Part shown: positions 24,091-32,412 of the stretch, piece by piece | Layout of the letters: each line of letters begins with the position of its first letter | Numbering within the stretch: position 1 is the first letter of the stretch | Assembly (NCBI RefSeq): GCF_936925435.1 | Contig: NZ_CAKZHQ010000051.1 | Coordinates: 62,001-126,000 of the forward strand | Origin: an uncultured Ramlibacter sp. | GTDB lineage: Bacteria > Pseudomonadota > Gammaproteobacteria > Burkholderiales > Burkholderiaceae_C | Length of the DNA: 64,000 nucleotides | Direction of reading: 5' to 3' | Made by a program: the position numbers and the translations under genes | The notes under the pieces: generated by a model | The model's input: the letters and a program-made list of their open reading frames with translations, nothing else | Databases searched by the model: none | What the model was told of the DNA's origin: nothing

Positions 24091-25649
24091 GCCGCTTCCT
24101 CCACCAGGGCAAAGGATTCGAGGTTGATGTTGGCCATGCCCTGGCTCTCCAGCCAGAAGCGCTGCAGCAGGCCGCCCAGTACCTCGCTGCGGTAGGCGGC
24201 CGAGGCGCGCATGTCGCTGATCGGCTGGAACTCGGCGCGCAGCACCTGGGTGGCTTCGCGCACCGTGGCGTCCGTCCAGGCCTTGCCGGCCAGGAAAGCT
24301 TCAGTCTGCAAGGCGCGCACCGGCGTGGCCGCGACGCCGCCTGCGCCGATGCTCACTTGCGTCACACGCTCCCCATCCCGCCGCAAATTCAGCACCAGGC
24401 AGACGGCCGAGATGTCGTCGTCGTAGCGCTTGCTGATCTTGTAGGCCCGCAGGAACTCACCCGTTGCGGGCCGCGGCACCACGGTCCAGGCCAGCACCTC
24501 GTCGGGGGCCAGCCGGTTCTTGCGGTAGCCGGTGTAGAAATCTTCCAGCGCCATGCGGCGGTGGCCGCGTTCGCTCATGAGGATGACTTGGGCGCCCAGG
24601 GCGATCAGCAAGGGCATGGAGTCGCCGATCGGCGAACCGTTGGCGATGTTGCCGCCCAGGGTGCCGGAGTTGCGTACCGGCAGGCCGGCAAAGCGATTGG
24701 CAAAGCTCTTGAGCTGGGGCCGGTCCGCCACCAGGGCGGCAAAGGCCTCGGTCAGCGTCACGGCGGCGCCGATGGCGATGTGGTTCTCATAGCGTTCGAT
24801 GCGGCGCAGCTCCTTGGCCCGGGTGACGTCCAGCAGCTGCGGAAACTGCATGTGCAGCTTGGTCACCCACAGGCCCACGTCGGTGCAGCCGGCCACGATC
24901 TGGGCCTGCGGATGCTGGGCGCGGGCCGCCAGCAGGCCGGCCAGGCTGGTGGGCGCCAGATAGGCTGTTTTTGTTGCCAAATCGGCCTGTAGCCCCCGGC
25001 TTTGCAGCTTGAGTCGCTTCAATTTTGATAGCAAATCGGCTTCGTCCACCGCCACCCTTGGCAGCCGCGCCATCTGCTGGGCGGCGTCCAGGATGGGCCG
25101 GTAGCCGGTGCAGCGGCACAGATTGCCCGAGAGTTCTTCCTGCGCCAGTTCGCGCGTGATCGGATTGCGCCCGCAGACGTCGAGCGCCGACGGGCCGCCC
25201 CTAGGCGCGAGGGCCCCCTCGGGGGGCAGCGAGGTACACGCAGTGCCGAGCGTGGGGGCAATGTAGTTTTGGTACATGCCGAACAGGCTCATGACGAAGC
25301 CCGGCGTGCAAAAGCCGCATTGCGAGCCATGGCACTGGACCATGGCCTCTTGTGCCGGGTGCAGGCTGCCGTCCCCGGCCGCCAGGTCTTCCACCGTCCA
25401 CAAGGCCATTCCGTCGATGGAATGGGCCAGGCGGATGCAGCTGTTGATGGCACGGTACTTGATGCTGTTGCCTTCGGCCTCCCCCAGAACAACAGTGCAG
25501 GCCCCGCAGTCCCCCTCGCCGCAGCCTTCCTTGGTGCCGCACTCGCCCAGGTCCTCCCGCAGCAGCTCCAGCAGCGTGCGCTCGGGTGGTACATTGCCCA
25601 GCGAGACAAGCTCGCCACGGCGGAAAAATCGGATCGTTTGCTTGTCCAT
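24087..25649 (-). CDS. xdhA: Xanthine dehydrogenase small subunit (FeS and FAD)
   Basis: The 520-residue subunit has a plant-type [2Fe-2S] domain (CGTKEGCGEGDCGACTVVLG), a second [2Fe-2S] helical domain (CHGSQCGFCTPGF and CRCTGYRPI), the FAD-binding domain (about 230-400, with IVAGCTDVGLW and RNSGTLGGNIANGSPIGDS) and a CO-dehydrogenase flavoprotein C-terminal domain. It carries electrons from the Moco subunit to NAD. ATG 25649 gives the normal MDKQTIRFF start. Two additions are unusual: about 27 residues at 131-157 (LPPEGALAPRGGPSALD) inside the helical FeS domain, and a linker at 205-224 (DLLSKLKRL to RGLQADL). Both are encoded by dispersed repeats. It is divergent from a LysR gene. Confidence 0.95.
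   Translation of the reverse strand: MDKQTIRFFRRGELVSLGNVPPERTLLELLREDLGECGTKEGCGEGDCGACTVVLGEAEGNSIKYRAINSCIRLAHSIDGMALWTVEDLAAGDGSLHPAQEAMVQCHGSQCGFCTPGFVMSLFGMYQNYIAPTLGTACTSLPPEGALAPRGGPSALDVCGRNPITRELAQEELSGNLCRCTGYRPILDAAQQMARLPRVAVDEADLLSKLKRLKLQSRGLQADLATKTAYLAPTSLAGLLAARAQHPQAQIVAGCTDVGLWVTKLHMQFPQLLDVTRAKELRRIERYENHIAIGAAVTLTEAFAALVADRPQLKSFANRFAGLPVRNSGTLGGNIANGSPIGDSMPLLIALGAQVILMSERGHRRMALEDFYTGYRKNRLAPDEVLAWTVVPRPATGEFLRAYKISKRYDDDISAVCLVLNLRRDGERVTQVSIGAGGVAATPVRALQTEAFLAGKAWTDATVREATQVLRAEFQPISDMRASAAYRSEVLGGLLQRFWLESQGMANINLESFALVEEAA
24975..25040 (-). repeat. 57-bp dispersed repeat forming the FeS-FAD linker of XdhA
   Basis: The minus strand reads GATTTGCTATCAAAATTGAA, then GGGGGCTACAGGCCGATTTG, with 44 nt between the C of CTATC and GGCCGAT. 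This is the best-preserved copy in a gene and resembles an intergenic repeat I recall as common in Comamonadaceae. It is translated in frame as DLLSKLKRL to GLQADLA. Confidence 0.75.
25181..25261 (-). repeat. GC-rich ~80-bp dispersed repeat inserted in the XdhA FeS domain
   Basis: The minus strand carries CCCCACGCTCGGCACTGCGT, then CTGCCCCCCGAGGGGGCCCT and AGGGGCGGCCCGTCGGCGCT, with the internal palindrome CCCCCGAGGGGG. I recall very similar sequences as abundant intergenic repeats in Comamonadaceae. Here its length keeps the frame open and adds about 27 residues to XdhA between CGFC and CRC. Confidence 0.7.
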
Positions 25650-25705
25650 GCTTGATAAAAATCTTTGGCCTGTAGTGTGAGCGTAGAAGACCAGCGTGGC
25701 CACGG

Positions 25706-25723
25706 CATAAGGGCCGGCTTATG
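25706..25723. promoter_or_regulatory. Putative LysR box between xdhA and its divergent regulator
   Basis: CATAAG-GGCCGG-CTTATG is an inverted repeat with perfect 6-bp arms and contains the ATAAG-N6-CTTAT form of the T-N11-A LysR-box pattern. It lies in the 94-bp gap between divergent xdhA and the LysR gene, 21 bp before the latter's start codon, which is the usual place for autoregulation. Confidence 0.65.
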
Positions 25724-25743
25724 ACAAAAATCCAGGCTCAGGT

Positions 25744-26676
25744 ATGAGAGACCAGGCGCTTTTCGACAAGATAGACCTCCACTTGATCAGGGTCTTGCAC
25801 ACCGTGTTGACTGAACGCAGCGTCTCGCGTGCCGCCCTCCGGCTGGGCATGCACCAGCCGGCGGTTTCCGCAGCGCTCAAGCGCCTGCGCGAGCTGGCGG
25901 GCGACCCGATTCTGGTGCGTTCGGGCGCCGGCATGGTGCCCACGGATGCTGGTTTGCGCATGGTCGAGCCCAGTGCAAGCATTCTGCGTGCCGCCCAGGT
26001 CTTGTTCAGCGATGCCCGCGGCTTCGACCCGCGCACTGCCGACACCACCTTCCGCGTCGGCGCCAGCGACTACCTGGACCCGCTCTTCCTGCCGCAGCTG
26101 GTGGCCCAGATCAAGGCCCAGGCGCCGTTGTGCCAGATCGAGATCCTGGCCCTGTCGGGCCACTGGGACTACCACTTCCAGCTGGGGCAGGGCGATGTCG
26201 ACGTGGTGGTCGGCAACTGGCTGCAGCCGCCGCAGGACCTGCACCGCGGCGAGCTGTTCTCCGACGACGTGGTCTGCCTGGTGGGCAAGGAGCACCCGGC
26301 CGTGCGGCGCGGCTGGAGCACCGAGGATTGGCTGGCCGCCGAGCACATCGCCCCCACGCCCACCCATCCCGGCGCCCGCGGCGTGATCGACGAGCACCTG
26401 GCCGGCCTGGGCCTGGCACGCAAGATCACGGCGCGCTGCCCGCATTTCGGCCTGATCCCGGCCATGGTGGCATCGAGTTTGCTGGTGCTGACCACCGGCC
26501 GCCAGTACTGCGAGCGTTTCACCGGCCAATTGCCGGTGACAATCCTGCCCTGCCCGGTGGACTTCCCGCGCCTGACCTACTACCAGCTCTGGCACGAGCG
26601 CACCCATGCCTCGGCCTCGGCCCGCTGGCTGCGCGAACGGGTCAAGGGCGTGGCGGCGGCGCTGCGCAAAGACTGA
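25744..26676 (+). CDS. LysR-family regulator, probable controller of xdhAB and purine uptake
   Basis: The 310-residue protein has a winged HTH at about 8-68 (IDLHLIRVLHTVLTERSVSR, MHQPAVSAALKRLR, DPILVRSGAGMVPTDAG) and an effector domain after residue 95 (FRVGASDYLDPLFLPQLVAQ). It is divergent from xdhAB and followed after 33 bp by the purine/nucleoside ABC transporter genes, so it may control both sides. A purine or urate ligand is inferred from context only. Confidence 0.92.
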   Translation: MRDQALFDKIDLHLIRVLHTVLTERSVSRAALRLGMHQPAVSAALKRLRELAGDPILVRSGAGMVPTDAGLRMVEPSASILRAAQVLFSDARGFDPRTADTTFRVGASDYLDPLFLPQLVAQIKAQAPLCQIEILALSGHWDYHFQLGQGDVDVVVGNWLQPPQDLHRGELFSDDVVCLVGKEHPAVRRGWSTEDWLAAEHIAPTPTHPGARGVIDEHLAGLGLARKITARCPHFGLIPAMVASSLLVLTTGRQYCERFTGQLPVTILPCPVDFPRLTYYQLWHERTHASASARWLRERVKGVAAALRKD

Positions 26677-26709
26677 CGACAACCAGACCAGAACACAGAA
26701 AGAAACGGC

Positions 26710-28236
26710 TTGAGCACGCCCCGGCTTCAACTCGAACACATCACCAAGCGCTATCCGGCGGTGGTGGCCAACAACGCGGTGTCGCTCAACGTGGAGGCCG
26801 GCCAGGCCCATGCGGTGCTGGGCGAGAACGGCGCCGGCAAGTCCACGCTGATGAAGATCATCTACGGCGCCGTCAAGCCCGACGAGGGCCGGGTGCTGTG
26901 GGAGGGCCGGCCGGTGAGCATCCGCAACCCGCAGGAGGCACGGGCCCTGGGCATCAGCATGGTGTTCCAGCACTTCAGCCTGTTCGACACCCTGACGGTG
27001 GCGCAGAACGTCTGGCTGGGCCTGGACAAGAGCCTGTCGCTGGCCCAGGTCGCGGCCAGCATCAGCGCCAAGGCCCAGGAGTACGGGCTGGACATTGACC
27101 CGGGCCGGCCGGTCCACACCCTGTCGGTGGGCGAGATGCAGCGGGTGGAGATCATCCGGGCCCTGCTGACCAATCCCAAGCTGCTGATCCTGGACGAGCC
27201 GACCTCGGTGCTGACGCCGCAGGCGGTGGAGCGCCTGTTCGTGGTGCTCAAGCAGCTGGTGGCCCAGGGCTGCAGCCTGCTGTACATCAGCCACAAGCTG
27301 CACGAGATCCGCGAGCTGTGCAGCGCGTGCACCGTGCTGCGCGGCGGCGTCGTCACCGGCGTGTGCAACCCGCAGGAAGAGACCAATTCGTCCCTCAGCC
27401 GCATGATGATCGGCGCCGAGCCGCCGGCCCTGGAGCACCACGACCGCGTGCCCGGCGAGGCCGTGCTGCGAGTGCAAGACCTGTCGCTGCAGCGCGAGTC
27501 GCCTTTCGGCGTTGACCTCGAAGGCATCGCCATGGAGGTGCGCGCCGGCGAGGTGGTGGGCATCGCCGGCGTCTCGGGCAACGGCCAGCGCGAGCTGCTC
27601 TATGCCCTGTCGGGCGAGGACACCCGGGCCGATGCAGCCGCGGTCCAGGTGGCCGGCCAGGACGCCGGCCAGCTGGGCCCGGCGGCGCGCCGCGCTCTGG
27701 GCCTGCATTTCGTGCCGGAGGAGCGGCTGGGCCGCGGCGCCGTGCCCAGCCTGGGCCTGGCCCACAACCTGATGCTCACGCGCACCGACGCCATCGGCCG
27801 CAGCGGCTGGATCAATGTGGCCGCCCTGCAAAAGCAGGCCGCGGCAATCATCAGCCGCTTCAACGTCAAGGCCGGCGGCCCCAATGCGGCGGCCCGGTCG
27901 CTGTCGGGCGGCAACCTGCAGAAATTCATCGTCGGCCGCGAGATCGACGCCAACCCCAGGCTGCTGATCGTGTCGCAGCCGACCTGGGGCGTGGACGTGG
28001 GCGCGGCGGCGCAGATCCGCGGCGCCATCCTGGCCCTGCGCGACGCCGGCTGCGCCGTGCTGGTGGTCAGCGAGGAGCTCGACGAGCTGTTCGAGATCAG
28101 CGACCGCCTGCACGTGATCGCCAAGGGCCGGCTCTCGCCCTCGCTGCGCCGCGCCGACGCCACGGTCAGCCAGGTGGGCGAGTGGATGAGTGGCCTGTGG
28201 TCCGGCCAGCAGGAGGACGCCCATGCTGCGGCTTGA
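26710..28236 (+). CDS. Nucleoside/purine ABC transporter ATP-binding protein (BMP-type, YufO-like)
   Basis: The 508-residue protein has two tandem ABC domains. The first is complete: Walker A GENGAGKST, signature LSVGEMQRVE, Walker B LLILDEPTS. The second is degenerate as usual for this class: GVSGNGQREL for Walker A, signature LSGGNLQKF, and SQPTWGVD for Walker B. It energises import by the two permeases encoded next. The start is TTG at 26710 after AGAAAG, and no better start lies nearby. The next gene overlaps its end by 14 bp. Adjacent purine genes favour purine nucleosides or bases as substrate. Confidence 0.92.
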   Translation: MSTPRLQLEHITKRYPAVVANNAVSLNVEAGQAHAVLGENGAGKSTLMKIIYGAVKPDEGRVLWEGRPVSIRNPQEARALGISMVFQHFSLFDTLTVAQNVWLGLDKSLSLAQVAASISAKAQEYGLDIDPGRPVHTLSVGEMQRVEIIRALLTNPKLLILDEPTSVLTPQAVERLFVVLKQLVAQGCSLLYISHKLHEIRELCSACTVLRGGVVTGVCNPQEETNSSLSRMMIGAEPPALEHHDRVPGEAVLRVQDLSLQRESPFGVDLEGIAMEVRAGEVVGIAGVSGNGQRELLYALSGEDTRADAAAVQVAGQDAGQLGPAARRALGLHFVPEERLGRGAVPSLGLAHNLMLTRTDAIGRSGWINVAALQKQAAAIISRFNVKAGGPNAAARSLSGGNLQKFIVGREIDANPRLLIVSQPTWGVDVGAAAQIRGAILALRDAGCAVLVVSEELDELFEISDRLHVIAKGRLSPSLRRADATVSQVGEWMSGLWSGQQEDAHAAA

Positions 28237-29296
28237 ACCCCGTCCCCAGGCCTCGAAGTTCTGGAGCCTGGCCTCGCCGCTGCTGGCCCTGGCCATCACC
28301 GTGGTGCTGGGCGTGCTGCTGTTCCTGGCGCTGGGCAAGGACCCGGTGCGCGGCCTGCAGGTGTTCTTCTGGGAGCCCATCAAGTCGCCCTATGCCCTGG
28401 GCGAGCTGATGGTCAAGACCACGCCGCTTCTCATCATCGCCCTGGGCCTGGCCGTGTGCTTTCGCTCCAACGTCTGGAACATCGGCGCCGAAGGCCAGTT
28501 CGTCATCGGCGCCATCGCCGCCGGCGGCGTGGCCCTGCTGGCGGGCAAGGAGACCGGGCGCTGGATCGTGCTGGCCATCGTGCTGGCCGGTATTGCCGGT
28601 GGCATGGCCTGGGCGGCGCTGACGGCCCTGCTGCGGGATCGCTTCAACGCCAACGAAATCCTGGTCAGCCTGATGCTGGTCTATGTGGCCGACCAGGTGC
28701 TCAGCTACCTGGTGTTCGGGCCCTGGAAGGACCCGGCCGGCTACAACTTCCCGCAGACCCGGACCTTCGATGCCATGACCCAGATCCCGCGCCTGATGGC
28801 CGGCTCGCGCGTGAGCATCGGCCTGCTGATCGCCCTGGCCGGCGTGGCCGCGCTGTGGATCTTCCTGTTCCGTACCCGGGCCGGTTTCGCCCAGCAGGTT
28901 GGCGGCCTGGCGCCGGCGGCGGCGCGCTATGCGGGCTTCTCCTCGCGCAAGGCGCTGTGGACGGCGCTGCTGGTGTCGGGCGGCGCGGCCGGTCTGGCCG
29001 GCGCGCTGGAGGTGGCCGGTCCCATCGGCCAGCTCACGGTTTATGTGCCGGCAGGTTATGGATTCGCAGCCATCATCGTGGCCTTCGTCGGCCGTCTGCA
29101 TCCGGTGGGCATGGTCTTCTCGGCGGTGTTGATGAGCATGTTCTACATCGGCGGCGAGCTGGCGCAGTCGCGCCTGGGTCTGCCCAAGTCGCTGACCGGC
29201 GTCTTCCAGGGCCTGCTGCTGTTCACCCTGCTGGCCTGCGACACCTTGATGGCCTACAAAATCCGCTGGAGCAGCGCGAAGAAAGCGGTGGCCTGA
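28223..29296 (+). CDS. BMP-type ABC transporter permease (YufP-like)
   Basis: The 357-residue inner-membrane protein has about nine to ten hydrophobic segments and the branched-chain-permease fold shared with Rbs/YufP transporters, including NVWNIGAEGQFVIGAIAAGG and VPAGYGFAAIIVAFVGRLHP. ATG 28223 follows AGGAGGA inside the end of the ATPase gene. Its stop overlaps the next start by one base (TGATG), so the ATPase and both permeases are translationally linked. Confidence 0.92.
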   Translation: MLRLEPRPQASKFWSLASPLLALAITVVLGVLLFLALGKDPVRGLQVFFWEPIKSPYALGELMVKTTPLLIIALGLAVCFRSNVWNIGAEGQFVIGAIAAGGVALLAGKETGRWIVLAIVLAGIAGGMAWAALTALLRDRFNANEILVSLMLVYVADQVLSYLVFGPWKDPAGYNFPQTRTFDAMTQIPRLMAGSRVSIGLLIALAGVAALWIFLFRTRAGFAQQVGGLAPAAARYAGFSSRKALWTALLVSGGAAGLAGALEVAGPIGQLTVYVPAGYGFAAIIVAFVGRLHPVGMVFSAVLMSMFYIGGELAQSRLGLPKSLTGVFQGLLLFTLLACDTLMAYKIRWSSAKKAVA

Positions 29297-30216
29297 TGGA
29301 ATCCTATGCGCTCCTGATGGCCGCGACCCTCAACGCCGGCACCGTGCTGGCGCTGGCGGCCCTGGGCCTGCTGGTCAACGAGAAGGCCGGCGTCGTCAAC
29401 CTGGGCGCCGAGGGCATGCTGCTGTGCTCTGCCCTCGCCGGCTTTGCCGCCGTGGTCCACACCGGCAGCGACCTGGCGGGTTTTGCCGCCGGCATTGGTG
29501 CCGGCGCCCTGCTGGCCGCCATCTTCGGCGTGCTGGTGGTCTGGCTCAACACCAACCAGTACGCCACCGGCCTGGCCCTGAGCCTGTTCGGCGCCGGCTT
29601 CTCGGCCTTTGCCGGCATCAAGTACGTGCAGGAGAAACTGCCGCCGCGGCCGCAGTTCCATATTCCTGTGCTGGGCGACATTCCGCTCGTGGGCCCGGCG
29701 TTGTTCCGCCAGCACCCCATGGTCTACCTGGGCCTGTTCCTGGTGCTGTTCCTGGTGTGGTTCCTGTACCGCTCGCGCGCCGGCCTGGTGCTGCGCTCGG
29801 TGGGCGAGTCGCCCGAGTCGGCCCATGCCCTGGGTTACCCGGTGCGGCGCATCCGCTTCATGGCGGTGGTGGCCGGCGGCGCCCTGTGCGGCCTGGCCGG
29901 CGCCTACCTGGCCATCATCTACACGCCGCTGTGGGTGGAGGGCATGGTGGCCGGCAAGGGCTGGATCGCCCTGGCCCTGACGACCTTCGCCACCTGGCGC
30001 CCGGCACGCGTGTTGCTTGGTGCCTACCTGTTCGGCGGCGTGACCATGCTGCAGTTCCATCTCCAGGCGATCGGCGTGGATGTGCCCAGCCAGTTCCTGA
30101 CCATGCTGCCCTACCTGGCCACTATCGTCGTGCTGGCGCTGATCTCGCGCAACCCCGCATGGATCCGCATCAACATGCCTGCATCCCTTGGAAAACCTTT
30201 TTATCCCGGCACATAA
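29296..30216 (+). CDS. BMP-type ABC transporter permease (YufQ-like)
   Basis: The 306-residue inner-membrane protein has about eight to nine hydrophobic segments and the paired-permease signature NEKAGVVNLGAEGMLL. It also has a conserved cytoplasmic loop, GESPESAHALGYPVRRIRF, likely to be the ATPase contact. It forms a heterodimer with the preceding permease. The lipoprotein binding protein follows after 39 bp. Confidence 0.92.
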   Translation: MESYALLMAATLNAGTVLALAALGLLVNEKAGVVNLGAEGMLLCSALAGFAAVVHTGSDLAGFAAGIGAGALLAAIFGVLVVWLNTNQYATGLALSLFGAGFSAFAGIKYVQEKLPPRPQFHIPVLGDIPLVGPALFRQHPMVYLGLFLVLFLVWFLYRSRAGLVLRSVGESPESAHALGYPVRRIRFMAVVAGGALCGLAGAYLAIIYTPLWVEGMVAGKGWIALALTTFATWRPARVLLGAYLFGGVTMLQFHLQAIGVDVPSQFLTMLPYLATIVVLALISRNPAWIRINMPASLGKPFYPGT

Positions 30217-30255
30217 TCGCCATTTTCACAAGCCAACCCCTCAGAGGACTTAGAC

Positions 30256-31416
30256 ATGACTGACCTGAAGAAACGCTCCCTGTTGCAAGCTGCGGCACTG
30301 TCCGCGGTGGCTGCGGCGGCCCTGGTGGGTTGCGGCAAGAAGGAAGAGCCGGCGCCTGCGCCCGCGCCCGTCGCCGCCCCGGCCCCGGCCCCAGCCAAGC
30401 CCGAGCCGCTGAAGATCGCCTTTGCCTACGTCGGCCCGGTGGGCGACGGCGGCTGGACCTTTGCCCATGACAACGCCCGCAAGGCGGTCGAGAAGGAATT
30501 CGGCGACAAGGTCGTCACCAGCTTCGTCGAGAAGGTGCCCGAGTCGGCCGACGCCGAGCGCGTCATCCGCGACATGGCATCGCAGGGCAACAAGCTGATT
30601 TTCGGCACCACTTTCGGCTACATGGAGCCCATGCTCAAGGTCGCCGGCGACATCAAGGACGTGAAGTTCGAGCATGCCACCGGCTTCAAGACCGCCGAGA
30701 ACATGCGCACCTACGACAGCCGCACCTACGAAGGCGCCTACATGGCCGGCGTGATCGCCGGCAAGATGACCAAGACCAACACGCTGGGTGTGGTCGGCTC
30801 GGTGCCCATCCCCGAGGTGATCCGCAACATCAACAGCTTCACGCTGGGTGCGCAGTCGGTCAACCCCAAGGTCAAGACCAAGGTGGTCTGGGTCGGCGAG
30901 TGGTTCGCTCCCCCGAAGGAAACCGAAGCCGCCACCGCCCTGATCAACGGCGGCGCCGACATCCTGATGCAGAACACCGACTCCTCGGCCGTGCTGCAGA
31001 CCGCCGAGAAAATGAACAAGCGCGCCTTCGGCTGGGACAGCGACATGACCGCCTACGGCCCCAAGGCTCACCTGGGTTCGGCCATCATCAACTGGGCTCC
31101 GTACTACATCAAGGCCACGCGTGACGCGCTCGACGGCAAGTGGGCCACGGGCTCGACCTGGTGGGGCGTGAAGGAAGGCGCCATCGACATGGTGTCCCTC
31201 GCCGCCGACGTGCCGGACGAGACCAAGAAGAAGATCGACGAGGTCAAGGCTGGCCTGAAGGACGGCACGTTCTCGATCTGGAAGGGCCCGATCGTTGACA
31301 ACACCGGCAAGGAAGTGGTTGCCAAGGACGCCGTCGCTGATGACAAATTCCTGTCCGGCGTGAACTTCTACGTCAAGGGCGTGGAAGGCAAGGTCCCGGG
31401 CGGCGACAAGAAGTAA
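30256..31416 (+). CDS. BMP-family substrate-binding lipoprotein of the purine/nucleoside ABC transporter
   Basis: The 386-residue precursor has a lipoprotein signal (LVGCGKKEE, Cys26) with a KKR region like a Tat or Sec signal. A Pro/Ala linker (about 31-50) is followed by a BMP/PnrA fold: IAFAYVGPVGDGGWTFAHDN, GTTFGYMEPMLKVA, ETEAATALINGGADILMQ. PnrA-type proteins bind purine nucleosides. It is the last gene of the operon and is followed by a strong terminator. A second, non-lipidated BMP paralogue occurs at 36764. Confidence 0.94.
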   Translation: MTDLKKRSLLQAAALSAVAAAALVGCGKKEEPAPAPAPVAAPAPAPAKPEPLKIAFAYVGPVGDGGWTFAHDNARKAVEKEFGDKVVTSFVEKVPESADAERVIRDMASQGNKLIFGTTFGYMEPMLKVAGDIKDVKFEHATGFKTAENMRTYDSRTYEGAYMAGVIAGKMTKTNTLGVVGSVPIPEVIRNINSFTLGAQSVNPKVKTKVVWVGEWFAPPKETEAATALINGGADILMQNTDSSAVLQTAEKMNKRAFGWDSDMTAYGPKAHLGSAIINWAPYYIKATRDALDGKWATGSTWWGVKEGAIDMVSLAADVPDETKKKIDEVKAGLKDGTFSIWKGPIVDNTGKEVVAKDAVADDKFLSGVNFYVKGVEGKVPGGDKK

Positions 31417-31435
31417 GCGCGCTTCGCGCCAATGC

Positions 31436-31462
31436 AAAGGGCCGCAGCATGCGGCCCTTTTT
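31436..31462 (+). terminator. Rho-independent terminator of the ABC transporter operon
   Basis: AAAGGGCCGCAGCATGCGGC followed by CCTTTTT forms a GC stem (GGGCCGC/GCGGCCC) with a short loop and a T-run, 19 bp after the stop of the binding-protein gene. Confidence 0.9.
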
Positions 31463-31655
31463 CATGGGCCCGCTCCCGTTGTGCGGGCTCAGCACGGCCC
31501 TCAAACGGATACAAATGCGTGGACACTGTCACGTGCAATGGTTCTTACACTGGTCGGTATCGCGGACGAGCTAGCACTTGAGATGACCGTGCTCATGCTG
31601 TCTGATGGCAAATTTCTCAAACGGAATCACCCATTTCTTCACAGGGAGCCACAGC

Positions 31656-32009
31656 ATGAAACTCAGACTTGCATCCACCGCGTTCATCATTGCCGTCAGC
31701 GGCTGCGCCAGCCAGTCGCCACCGCCACCGCCGTCTGCGGCTCCCGTGGGCCCCAGTGCTCTGTCCCCCACCGCCGCCGCCGACTGCATCGCCTTGAAAT
31801 GGGCGACCAACGCACGCACACCTGTCTGGGTGGAAACCGTGCTTGCCAATGGCACGGCGTACAACGTCTACGTTCCCACCCAGCAGCCACCCGCCGGCTC
31901 CGCGGCCCTCGTCCGCCCAGGCGCGGGCGGCGTGGGTTCCGCCGTGTCCTTCCGTGGGACCGATACCAGCGGCCTGGTGCCGGGTATTGCGGGCCAGTGC
32001 CAGAGCTGA
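31656..32009 (+). CDS. Small lipoprotein of unknown function
   Basis: The 117-residue precursor starts at ATG 31656 after CAGGGA and has a lipobox (FIIAVSGCAS) followed by a Pro-rich stretch. The mature part contains two further Cys (ADCIALKWA and the C-terminal AGQCQS), perhaps a disulfide. No family is recognised. The upstream 240 bp hold the terminator and otherwise nothing obvious. Confidence 0.65.
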   Translation: MKLRLASTAFIIAVSGCASQSPPPPPSAAPVGPSALSPTAAADCIALKWATNARTPVWVETVLANGTAYNVYVPTQQPPAGSAALVRPGAGGVGSAVSFRGTDTSGLVPGIAGQCQS

Positions 32010-32031
32010 ACGCCAGCGACGCAGCGTCCGC

Positions 32032-32412
32032 TCATTGCGGGTTGGCCAGCGCGGCGCGGAACACCGCCGGGTAGCGTAGCGCCAGGCCGCCCCACATCAC
32101 CAGGGCGACGTAGACGCCGAACAGCACGTGGCTGACCAGCGGCGCGCCGATGCGGTATTGCGAGGCAATGGCGCCGCCCAGGTAGGCGGTCAGCCAGACC
32201 GCGCCGATGAAGCTGGTCCGGGGCAGGGCGTAGAGCAGGGCGCCGGCCATCAGCAGCATGCCCAAGGGCACAGCGCTGGCGGCCGGCCAGCCCAATTCCA
32301 CGCTTGCCTTGAGCACGGGCTCGATCCGCAGCAGCTTGCCCACCGCATCCATCAGGAAGAACAGGGTCGCCAGGGCCGACAGGCCGACGCCGATGCGCTG
32401 GGCCCAGCTCAT
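32032..32412 (-). CDS. DoxX-like small membrane protein
   Basis: The 126-residue inner-membrane protein has four hydrophobic helices (about 8-25, 45-64, 70-88, 95-115) and the DoxX-like layout with a conserved early FFLMDAVGKLL helix and the TAYLGGAIASQYRIG loop. It overlaps the upstream DUF4287 gene by 4 bp (ATGA), so the two are one unit under the divergent TetR gene. Function is unknown; related proteins have been linked to redox or thiol stress. Confidence 0.8.
   Translation of the reverse strand: MSWAQRIGVGLSALATLFFLMDAVGKLLRIEPVLKASVELGWPAASAVPLGMLLMAGALLYALPRTSFIGAVWLTAYLGGAIASQYRIGAPLVSHVLFGVYVALVMWGGLALRYPAVFRAALANPQ

Noticed and set aside
25738-28383. 881-residue open frame on the minus strand, opposite the LysR and ABC ATPase genes
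   Set aside because: It is antisense to two well-supported genes, has the Gln/His/Ala/Arg-rich composition typical of high-GC shadow frames and shows no domain.
31463-31655. Possible small RNA or gene in the gap after the transporter terminator
   Set aside because: No hairpin-plus-T-run, promoter or coding pattern beyond short random frames.
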